NCBI GenBank assembly: GCA_018364485.1
Contig: JAGZLX010000041.1
Location: 1-14,394, forward strand
Source: Granulicatella adiacens
Lineage (GTDB): Bacteria > Bacillota > Bacilli > Lactobacillales > Aerococcaceae
DNA: 14,394 nt
Reading direction: 5' to 3'
Part shown: positions 7,032-12,831 of the stretch, one piece after another
How positions within the stretch are numbered: the stretch's first letter is position 1
How the letters are laid out: each line of letters opens with the position of its first letter
The notes under the pieces: generated by a model
Seen by the model: only the letters and a program-made list of their open reading frames with translations
Database searches by the model: none
Told to the model about the DNA's origin: nothing
Translations under genes and position numbers: made by a program

Positions 7032-7301
7032 ATGTTAAAGCCTTTAAAAGATAGAGTTGTTATTCAAATGGTAGAGCAAGAAGAAAAAACTGCTGGAGGA
7101 TTATTCCTACCAACAACTGCTCAAGAAAAATTACAATTTGCAAAAGTAATCGCAACAAGCGAATTCACTGCTGCAGAAGACCGTCAAGTAGCGGTTGGCG
7201 ATAAAGTCGTATTCGAGAAATATTCAGGAACAGAAGTTAAATTAGATGGTCAAGAATATATCATCGTGAAAGAAAAAGACATTATCGCAATTGTTGAATA
7301 A
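7032..7301 (+). CDS. groES: Co-chaperonin GroES
   Basis: An 89-aa lid protein of the chaperonin, which caps the GroEL ring and closes the folding chamber. The N-terminus MLKPLKDRVVIQ, the mobile loop EKTAGGLFLPTTAQEK (about 18-33, hydrophobic GroEL-contact segment LFL) and the C-terminal KYSGTEVKLDGQEYIIVKEKDIIAIV are family-typical. It is shorter than the usual 94 aa. After the mobile loop the normally Gly-rich roof hairpin (GKxVAxGxG in most bacteria) reads AKVIATSEFTAAEDR, lacking those glycines. AAGGAGG precedes the ATG; an in-frame GTG at 6993 lies inside the CIRCE spacer and is not a start. groEL follows 14 nt later with its own AAGGAGG. Confidence 0.96.
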   Translation: MLKPLKDRVVIQMVEQEEKTAGGLFLPTTAQEKLQFAKVIATSEFTAAEDRQVAVGDKVVFEKYSGTEVKLDGQEYIIVKEKDIIAIVE

Positions 7302-7315
7302 AGGAGGATACAACT

Positions 7316-8935
7316 ATGGTGAAAGATATTAAATTTGCAGAAGACGCAAGAAGCGCCATGCTACGTGGTGTGGACGTTTTAGCGAACACAGTAAAAGTAA
7401 CATTAGGACCAAAAGGACGTAATGTGGTATTAGAAAAAGCATTTGGTTCTCCACTGATTACAAATGATGGGGTAACAATTGCCAAAGAAATCGAATTAGA
7501 AGATCACTTCGAAAATATGGGTGCAAAACTCGTGGCTGAAGTGGCTTCAAAAACAAACGATATTGCCGGTGACGGTACAACTACAGCCACTGTTTTAACA
7601 CAAGCCATCGTTCGTGAAGGATTGAAAAACGTAACAGCTGGCGCAAACCCAGTTGGCATCCGTCGCGGGATTGAACTTGCGACAAAAGCAGCGGTTGAAG
7701 AATTACACCGCATTTCTCGTCCAGTAGAATCAAAAGAAGCCATCGCACAAGTTGCGGCCATTTCTTCAGGTTCAGCTGAAGTTGGTGAATTAATCGCTGA
7801 AGCTATGGAAAAAGTGGGTAACGACGGCGTTATCACTATCGAAGAATCTAAAGGGATTGAAACAGAATTAGATGTTGTAGAAGGAATGCAATTTGACCGT
7901 GGTTACTTATCTCAATACATGGTGACAGATAACGACAAGATGATTGCGACTTTAGACAATCCATTTATCTTAATCACAGATAAGAAAGTGTCAAACATCC
8001 AAGAAATCATTCCATTATTAGAACAAATCGTTCAACAAGGACGTGCGTTATTAATCATCGCGGATGACGTGGATGGCGAAGCTTTACCAACATTAGTATT
8101 AAACAAATTACGCGGAACATTTAACGTGGTAGCTGTAAAAGCTCCAGGATTCGGTGACCGTCGTAAAGCGATGTTAGAGGATATCGCAGTATTAACAGGT
8201 GCTCAAGTCATTACAGAAGACCTTGGCTTAGAATTAAAAGACGCAACATTAGCTCAATTAGGGACTGCTGGTAAAGTAGTGGTTTCTAAAGACAGCACTA
8301 CAATCGTTGAAGGTGCAGGTTCTAAAGAATTAATCGCGAACCGTGTTGCTTTAATTCGCGCACAAGCACAAGATACAACAAGTGATTTCGACCGTGAAAA
8401 ATTACATGAACGTCTTGCTAAATTATCAGGTGGGGTTGCCGTGATTAAAGTTGGTGCTGCTACTGAAACAGAATTGAAAGAGAAAAAACTTCGCATTGAA
8501 GATGCCTTAAATGCAACTCGCGCAGCGGTTGAAGAAGGAATCGTTTCAGGTGGGGGAACAGCTCTTGTGAATGTTCAAAAAGTAGTAGACGCGCTTGAAT
8601 TAGAAGGCGACTTAGCTACAGGTGCGAAAATCGTATCTCGTTCATTAGAAGAACCATTACGTCAAATCGCAGAAAATGCGGGTCTCGAAGGCTCAGTCAT
8701 TGTTGCTCGTTTGAAATCTGAAGAAAAAGGAATTGGATACAATGCCGCTACAGATGAATGGGTAAACATGATTGAAGCAGGTATCGTGGACCCAACAAAA
8801 GTAACACGTTCTGCATTACAAAATGCTGCATCTGTTTCAGCATTATTATTAACAACAGAAGCTGTGGTAGCTGACAAACCAGCTCCGGTAGCACCACCAA
8901 TGCCAGGGATGGATCCGGGCATGGGTATGATGTAA
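7316..8935 (+). CDS. groEL: Chaperonin GroEL (60 kDa)
   Basis: A 539-aa ring-forming ATPase that folds proteins with GroES in the cytoplasm, of normal length. The equatorial nucleotide site includes LGPKGRNVVLE (30-40) and GDGTTT (85-90, with the ATPase Asp86). The apical domain has the DRGYLSQYM and VVAVKAPGFGDRRKAML stretches, and the second equatorial part carries AAVEEGIVSGGGTAL. The C-terminus ends in the flexible Met/Gly tail PGMDPGMGMM. It is cotranscribed with groES under CIRCE and ends at a strong terminator. Codons such as TTA, GAA and ACA predominate, consistent with high expression. Confidence 0.98.
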   Translation: MVKDIKFAEDARSAMLRGVDVLANTVKVTLGPKGRNVVLEKAFGSPLITNDGVTIAKEIELEDHFENMGAKLVAEVASKTNDIAGDGTTTATVLTQAIVREGLKNVTAGANPVGIRRGIELATKAAVEELHRISRPVESKEAIAQVAAISSGSAEVGELIAEAMEKVGNDGVITIEESKGIETELDVVEGMQFDRGYLSQYMVTDNDKMIATLDNPFILITDKKVSNIQEIIPLLEQIVQQGRALLIIADDVDGEALPTLVLNKLRGTFNVVAVKAPGFGDRRKAMLEDIAVLTGAQVITEDLGLELKDATLAQLGTAGKVVVSKDSTTIVEGAGSKELIANRVALIRAQAQDTTSDFDREKLHERLAKLSGGVAVIKVGAATETELKEKKLRIEDALNATRAAVEEGIVSGGGTALVNVQKVVDALELEGDLATGAKIVSRSLEEPLRQIAENAGLEGSVIVARLKSEEKGIGYNAATDEWVNMIEAGIVDPTKVTRSALQNAASVSALLLTTEAVVADKPAPVAPPMPGMDPGMGMM

Positions 8936-8946
8936 TCCAAAAGGAC

Positions 8947-8980
8947 GAGGGGTGAAAGTTTTTCACCCCTCTTTTTCTTT
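8947..8980 (+). terminator. Terminator of groESL
   Basis: An 11-bp perfect stem, GAGGGGTGAAA (8947-8957) with TTTCACCCCTC (8961-8971), is followed by TTTTTCTTTTT. It is 11 bp after the groEL stop. Confidence 0.93.
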
Positions 8981-8991
8981 TTGGATAAAAA

Positions 8992-9232
8992 CACCGCAAG
9001 GTGCTTACTAAAAAAATGAACTTCGTTCAAAACTTCGAACACTGAAGGATTTGTTTATAATAGCTGTAATGGGGTACCGTCTCGAGCCTGTAGTCTCTCG
9101 ACTTTAAAGCCTCAAAATGGTCGTACGGAATAAATTCCTACGACCATTAATTCGCATTTAATACGATTCCCCATTACTGCTACTATAAAATCCTTCGTGT
9201 TCTCCGTTTTGAACATTTTTTTGAGTGATACT
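8992..9232. repeat. Long imperfect inverted repeat, structured intergenic element
   Basis: This gene-free stretch has arms that pair over about 55 nt. GTTCAAAAC (9025-9033) pairs exactly with GTTTTGAAC (9206-9214). GAACAC-T-GAAGGATTT (9038-9052) pairs with 9188-9202 with one bulge. 9053-9074 pairs with 9166-9187 region sequence ending ATTACTGC at about 19 of 22 positions, closing with GGGG/CCCC. Inside sits a second hairpin, AATGGTCGTA (9116-9125) with TACGACCATT (9139-9148). A run of seven A precedes the left arm and seven T follow the right arm. It is too poor in open frames to encode a protein. Candidates are a structured RNA with its own terminator or a MITE/BOX-like repeat. TATAAT occurs at 9056-9061 in the left arm but has no good -35. 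A small hairpin, CACC/GGTG, lies at 8992-9003. Confidence 0.6.
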
Positions 9233-9346
9233 TATAAAAAAAGAGGATGGAATAGAGATAGTAGGAGAAAGTGCTAATTCTCTGGGTTCTCCGTTTTGAA
9301 CAGTTTTTTTGGAGATACTTATAAAAAAAGAGTGGAATAGAGAAAG
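9199..9346. repeat. Direct repeat, two copies 87 bp apart
   Basis: Copies at 9199-9261 and 9286-9346 share GTTCTCCGTTTTGAACA, a T7 run, ATACTTATAAAAAAAGAG and TGGAATAGAGA, with only small indels and a few substitutions. The first copy is also the right arm of the long inverted repeat just upstream, so either copy could pair with the left arm at 9025-9042. The two copies look like a local duplication of one end of the element. Confidence 0.75.
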
Positions 9347-9348
9347 AA

Positions 9349-9378
9349 AATAAGACCAACAGGCGCGTTGGTCTTATT
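9349..9378 (-). terminator. Terminator of the SUKH-domain gene
   Basis: A 12-bp perfect stem, AATAAGACCAAC (9349-9360) with GTTGGTCTTATT (9367-9378) around a 6-nt loop, is followed on the minus strand by TTTCTTTCT. It lies 7 bp beyond the stop codon of the gene. Confidence 0.8.
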
Positions 9379-9385
9379 GTTGTGC

Positions 9386-10090
9386 TTATGATAATAAAGT
9401 GCGGCAGTGCGCGTATTCTGGATAAGAAGAGAATTCTGCGCTGAGGAAGTCCTCGATAAAGGCGAAGCGTTCTGTATAAATTGAACGAATGACTTCGGAC
9501 TCTGTATGTTCTAAGGTATAGGCTGTTACCTGCAAGAGTAGTTGTGGGTGCGTGTCTTGCAAGATTTCAAGGAGTCCCTCCAGTGTATCAGGGTTTTCCT
9601 GTCCGATTTGTTGCAGTAAGGTATGGATGGAAATCCAATCTTTCATATCATACGTTATGTCTTCGGTAGTTGCTTCAAGCTGAGAGAGGAAATCGTCAAA
9701 GGAGTTTGCCACTTCAAGCCATTGATCCATTTCAACGTCAATCAGACGGATGCTTGGTTCCCGTTCAATACCGTTTTGATAATCGAAGGCGTAATAGACA
9801 GGTCCGTCTTGGAAAAAGACTACAAAGTACTCGGGCAACCCTGTCACTTCTGGAGACCATGCAGCATCCAGAATGCTTGGGAAATACGTGCCTTCTGAGT
9901 AGCCACTCAGTCCATTACAGAGGGCGTAGTCGAGGCCAAAGCGCGTTGGTTCCACCGTTGTAATCTTAGTGTTCGTGAAGAATCCGGCGCCATTTTGCAC
10001 AAGAAAATCCACATAGCTCTGTGGCAATGGAAAACGAGAAAACTTCTCTATCGTCTGTGGAATCGGCGAGAATAACTGTTGCTGAATCAT
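9386..10090 (-). CDS. SUKH (SMI1/KNR4) domain protein with helical C-terminus
   Basis: A 234-aa soluble protein. Residues about 10-140 have the SUKH layout: an N-terminal helix followed by LPQSYVDFLVQNGAGFF (22-38), then a strand-rich core YFVVFFQDGPVYYAFDYQNG (88-107), EPSIRLID (111-118), and the closing helix SFDDFLSQL (130-138). SUKH proteins often act as immunity proteins against contact-dependent or polymorphic toxins, but many have other or unknown roles. Residues about 145-234 are acidic, predicted helical, and match nothing I recognise. The start ATG at 10090 has AAAGGAG 6 nt upstream; 37 upstream in-frame codons without a ribosome site are excluded. No toxin gene lies beside it: it is alone, divergent from lemA, with its own terminator. 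The SUKH fold is a moderately confident motif-based call and no function is assigned. Confidence 0.7.
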   Translation of the reverse strand: MIQQQLFSPIPQTIEKFSRFPLPQSYVDFLVQNGAGFFTNTKITTVEPTRFGLDYALCNGLSGYSEGTYFPSILDAAWSPEVTGLPEYFVVFFQDGPVYYAFDYQNGIEREPSIRLIDVEMDQWLEVANSFDDFLSQLEATTEDITYDMKDWISIHTLLQQIGQENPDTLEGLLEILQDTHPQLLLQVTAYTLEHTESEVIRSIYTERFAFIEDFLSAEFSSYPEYAHCRTLLS

Positions 10091-10193
10091 GGGTCTCCTT
10101 TCTACTGCAAAATCCGTCTTAGGATGGATGCAGAAATTTTTACGTTTTGCTACTCTATCTTTACCTACTATTTTACACACATTTAGGAAAATA

Positions 10194-10202
10194 TGGTACA
10201 AT
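10194..10202 (+). promoter_or_regulatory. Extended -10 promoter of lemA-htpX
   Basis: TGGTACAAT (10194-10202) is an extended -10. The only -35 candidate, TTTACA at 10172-10177, has a long 19-bp spacer, so activity probably rests on the extended element. The start near 10209 leaves a 27-nt leader with AAAGGAG. Confidence 0.6.
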
Positions 10203-10235
10203 GAGGGTATTAAATCTAAAGGAGAGTGTCACAAA

Positions 10236-10796
10236 ATGACAGTAGTATGGATTGTATTAGGAGTCTTAGCAGTAATTGTTCTATGGGCAATGTTTGCTTA
10301 CAACGGACTTGTACAACAAAAAAACTGGGTTCAAGAAGCTTGGGCGCAAATCGATGTTCAATTACAACGTCGTAACGACTTAGTTCCAAACCTTGTTGAA
10401 ACAGTAAAAGGTTACGCAAAACACGAACAAGAAACATTAACTCAAGTAATTGCGATGAGAAACCAAATTGCAAACATGGGTAGCGATGTTTCACCACAAG
10501 AAAAAATGGAAGCATCTAACCAATTATCAGGTGCTTTAAAAACTATTTTCGCTTTAGCTGAAAGCTATCCTGATTTAAAAGCGAATGACAGCTTCTTAAA
10601 CTTACAAGAAGAATTGACAAACACAGAGAACAAAATCTCTTACGCTCGTCAATTATACAATTCAAGTGTTGCGAGATATAACATCTCTATTCAATCAATT
10701 CCAACAAACATTATTGCTGGTTTTGGTGGATTCACTAAAGAAGAAATGTTAGAAACTCCAGTTGAAGCTCGTAAAGTTCCTGAAGTGAAATTCTAA
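10236..10796 (+). CDS. lemA: LemA family membrane-anchored protein
   Basis: A 186-aa protein with one N-terminal membrane helix (about residues 3-23) and almost no cytoplasmic tail. It is followed by a long helical domain with the family motif YNGLVQQKNWVQEAWAQIDVQLQRRNDLVPNLVETVKGYAKHE. The C-terminal half keeps RQLYNSSVARYNISIQSIPTNIIAGFGGF, also typical of LemA. The function of LemA is poorly defined. It is very often paired with the membrane protease HtpX, as it is here 33 bp downstream. The helical domain is expected outside the membrane. The start ATG at 10236 has AAAGGAG at 9 nt; the frame is open further upstream but those codons lie before the predicted transcription start. Family call firm, role inferred from context. 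Confidence 0.93.
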   Translation: MTVVWIVLGVLAVIVLWAMFAYNGLVQQKNWVQEAWAQIDVQLQRRNDLVPNLVETVKGYAKHEQETLTQVIAMRNQIANMGSDVSPQEKMEASNQLSGALKTIFALAESYPDLKANDSFLNLQEELTNTENKISYARQLYNSSVARYNISIQSIPTNIIAGFGGFTKEEMLETPVEARKVPEVKF

Positions 10797-10829
10797 TTGA
10801 CAGTTCATTAGTAGGGAGGGAGTGCTAGG

Positions 10830-11723
10830 ATGTTATACCAACAAATTGCTTCCAACAAACGCAAAACGCTTGTCGTTATTGTGTTGTACATGGCGCTCTT
10901 CGTTGCAGTGGGTATCGGAATTGGATATTATGCTTTACGCAGTGTCGTCGCTGGGGTCATTATCGCCCTTGTTGCAGGTGGCCTATATTCAATGATGATG
11001 ATTGCAAATGCGACTAATGTAGTGATGCAATTAAACCATGCCAGAGAAATTACAGATAAAAATCAAGCACCAATGATTTGGAACATCGTCACTGATATGG
11101 CGATGATCGCAAAAGTGCCAATGCCACGTATCTTCATTATCGAGGACGAATCTCCAAACGCGTTTGCGACAGGAAGTTCTCCAGAAAAAGCTGCCGTGGC
11201 GGTTACAACAGGGTTATTAGAACGATTGAATCGTGAAGAACTCGAAGGGGTTATTGCCCACGAGTTTGGACACATTCGTAACTATGACGTTCGCCTTCAA
11301 ACGATTGCTATTGCGCTTGGTGCCGTGATTGCCATGCTCGTCCAATTCGGAAGTCGCATGATGTTCTGGGGTGGCGGTAGTAGAGACCGAGATGATGATG
11401 ACAACGGTGGTAGCGCAAATGCCATCTTCATGGTCATCGGTTTAATCGCGATGATTCTTGGACCATTTATGTCGACCATCCTGCAATTGGCCTTGTCACG
11501 AAATCGTGAGTACTTAGCAGATGCGTCAGCAGTGGAATTCACACGAAATCCATACGGACTTATTTCTGCACTGACGAAGATTTCAGAAGCTCCGCCAATG
11601 ACGGAAGCCGACAAGAAGAGTGCGGCGTTATATATCTCAAATCCGTTTGGGGAAGAAGGAGACTCGCTCTTCTCAACACACCCATCAACGGCCAATCGTA
11701 TTAAACGATTAGAAAAAATGTAG
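10830..11723 (+). CDS. htpX: Membrane zinc metalloprotease HtpX
   Basis: A 297-aa integral membrane M48 peptidase that degrades misfolded membrane proteins. Membrane helices lie at about 13-34, 38-60, 155-175 and 197-222. The zinc-binding catalytic motif HEFGH (144-148) follows the conserved VPMPRIFIIEDESPNAFATG stretch, and the third ligand is probably Glu227 in SRNREYLADASAV. A short Gly/Asp-rich loop (about 181-195, GGGSRDRDDDDNGG) separates helices 3 and 4, as in other lactic-acid bacterial HtpX. GGGAGGGAG precedes the ATG. The length is normal and all key residues are present. It forms an operon with lemA, with no terminator or promoter seen in the 33-bp gap, and ends at a terminator. 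Confidence 0.96.
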   Translation: MLYQQIASNKRKTLVVIVLYMALFVAVGIGIGYYALRSVVAGVIIALVAGGLYSMMMIANATNVVMQLNHAREITDKNQAPMIWNIVTDMAMIAKVPMPRIFIIEDESPNAFATGSSPEKAAVAVTTGLLERLNREELEGVIAHEFGHIRNYDVRLQTIAIALGAVIAMLVQFGSRMMFWGGGSRDRDDDDNGGSANAIFMVIGLIAMILGPFMSTILQLALSRNREYLADASAVEFTRNPYGLISALTKISEAPPMTEADKKSAALYISNPFGEEGDSLFSTHPSTANRIKRLEKM

Positions 11724-11728
11724 AAATT

Positions 11729-11754
11729 AGACTGGGGGCTCCTCAGTCTTTTTT
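11729..11754 (+). terminator. Terminator of lemA-htpX
   Basis: AGACTGGGG (11729-11737) pairs with CCTCAGTCT (11741-11749, one G-U) and is followed by TTTTT and TTTTC. It is 5 bp beyond the htpX stop. Confidence 0.85.
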
Positions 11755-11836
11755 GTTTTCTGAGAACTAGATTAGAATGTTGCTAAATTGTTACAGAAGA
11801 AAGCGGTTCACAAAGAAAAATGTAATCTAATATACA

Positions 11837-11865
11837 TGTTTTAGTAGAAAGAAATCCTTTATAAT
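11837..11865 (+). promoter_or_regulatory. Promoter of the 255-aa gene
   Basis: A consensus -10 TATAAT (11860-11865) lies 17 bp from a weak -35, TGTTTT (11837-11842). The in-frame ATG at 11864 overlaps the -10 itself and so cannot be translated from this promoter, which supports the GTG start at 11897. Confidence 0.55.
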
Positions 11866-11896
11866 GGAACATGATAAACTCTATGGAGGTGAGACT

Positions 11897-12664
11897 GTGG
11901 CTAAACAATTGTATATCCATTACGATAGCGTATCGAACCATGTACTAACGAAGTCGATAGCGTTCCATTTGTCTGCCTTACCACAGTCTGAGATTCCGCA
12001 AAACCTTCTTCTCTTAAACGGGAAGTCCAGCCTTGCCACACACGATCCATATACTGGCTTCATGTGGGTGAAGGGGCGTAAAAATGTGTTAGCGTATCTC
12101 CAAGGGGTGGAAGAAGGCAAAGAGGCGCCATCGAACTGGGTGGACTTTGATTCGATTGATTTCGTTCATCAATTAACACCGCAAGAAATTGCAGACTTGC
12201 TGTATATTTCGCACGCGAAGACGCACTTGCATTCGCCGTTCTTCTATAAATTACAAAACAACTTTATTTACTTGTCACTTGAAAATGGCTACTCGAAAGT
12301 GTACTACCGTAAAATTGAGCAGTTCTTGCCAATCTTATCAACGCAAGTCCAAATCGAGATGACAGATATCTTAAACGAGACACCGAAGTTCTTATTCTTT
12401 GGTTCTGACAAAGTGGCTTCAGCGATTTCTATCGAAGCGCTCAAAGAAATGATGCCATTGTATCGTGAAGGAATCAGCTTGGCTTTTGATAAAGTCACAA
12501 AGAAAGAAGACAGCTACGAAGTACCAATCTTCTTAACGGAAGACCGTTATCATTATTCCGATAAAGAAGTGACACAAAACGTCCGCATCGGACAACTCGC
12601 GTATAGCGAAACGTATCAAAACTGGAAGGTTTCAGCGAAACTTCCAACAAATGACGCCATCTAA
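11897..12664 (+). CDS. Conserved-looking cytosolic protein of unknown function
   Basis: A 255-aa protein I do not recognise. It has no signal peptide, no membrane helix and no nucleotide-binding or metal-binding motif. Notable features are an aromatic-rich core (HLHSPFFYKLQNNFIYLSLENGYSKVYYRKIEQF, about 110-143), the helix-like LTPQEIADLLYISHAK (93-108), and a Tyr/Asp/Glu-rich C-terminal third. The start is GTG 11897 with GGAGGTGAG 4 nt upstream; the upstream ATG falls inside the promoter -10. It is monocistronic, with its own promoter and terminator, between htpX and ddl. Base composition resembles the neighbours, so recent transfer is not suggested. From memory, similar hypothetical proteins occur in other Lactobacillales; this was not checked and no function is proposed. 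Confidence 0.8.
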   Translation: MAKQLYIHYDSVSNHVLTKSIAFHLSALPQSEIPQNLLLLNGKSSLATHDPYTGFMWVKGRKNVLAYLQGVEEGKEAPSNWVDFDSIDFVHQLTPQEIADLLYISHAKTHLHSPFFYKLQNNFIYLSLENGYSKVYYRKIEQFLPILSTQVQIEMTDILNETPKFLFFGSDKVASAISIEALKEMMPLYREGISLAFDKVTKKEDSYEVPIFLTEDRYHYSDKEVTQNVRIGQLAYSETYQNWKVSAKLPTNDAI

Positions 12665-12700
12665 AGCACTTTTCACAGCGGTTGTGAAAGGTGCTTTTTT
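12663..12700 (+). terminator. Terminator of the 255-aa gene
   Basis: AAAGCACTTTTCACA (12663-12677) pairs with TGTGAAAGGTGCTTT (12683-12697, one G-U) around a short loop, and T residues continue to 12700. The stem begins inside the stop codon. Confidence 0.9.
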
Positions 12701-12717
12701 AATCGCTTGGCCGTAAC

Positions 12718-12746
12718 TTGTAACCATTGGGCCGTTTTGTTATACT
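12718..12746 (+). promoter_or_regulatory. Promoter of ddl-murF
   Basis: -35 TTGTAA (12718-12723), 17-bp spacer, extended -10 TGTTATACT (12738-12746). This is the best-formed promoter in the window. The start near 12753 gives a leader of about 80 nt. Confidence 0.75.
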
Positions 12747-12758
12747 GAAAAGTGCAAG

Positions 12759-12817
12759 GTTATTTTCAAAATAACGTTCGAAGAGCCTAAATGAGGCGGT
12801 TCGCAGCACGCGAATAG
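12759..12817 (+). promoter_or_regulatory. Structured ddl leader with a possible 8-codon reading frame
   Basis: The leader holds a hairpin GTTATTTT/AAAATAAC (12759-12775). A second hairpin follows, with nested arms CGAA/TTCG (12779-12782, 12800-12803) and GCCT/AGGC (12785-12788, 12794-12797). An ATG at 12791 opens MRRFAARE, ending with TAG at 12817, four bases before the ddl ribosome binding site. It lacks a clear ribosome site of its own. It matches no riboswitch or T-box that I can recognise. Confidence 0.3.
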
Positions 12818-12831
12818 TTTGGAGGATTCAT

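Noticed and set aside
9017..9029. Small palindrome TGAAC-TTC-GTTCA as a separate operator
   Set aside because: It overlaps the left arm of the long inverted repeat and is better explained as a partial duplication within it.
8662..9042. Antisense open frames over groEL and other genes
   Set aside because: They mirror codon structure of confidently assigned genes, lack ribosome sites and family features, and are shadows.
9020..9350. CRISPR array or phage attachment site after groEL
   Set aside because: There are only two direct copies, 87 bp apart with no regular spacers, no cas genes, and no integrase or tRNA nearby.
10091..10201. N-terminal extension of the SUKH protein by 37 residues
   Set aside because: It has no ribosome binding site, overlaps the lemA promoter region, and is composed unlike the rest; AAAGGAG serves the ATG at 10090.
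10227..10241. TGTCA-N5-TGACA dyad over the lemA start codon
   Set aside because: Arms of five bases are likely by chance, and the site overlaps the ribosome site to start-codon region without other support.
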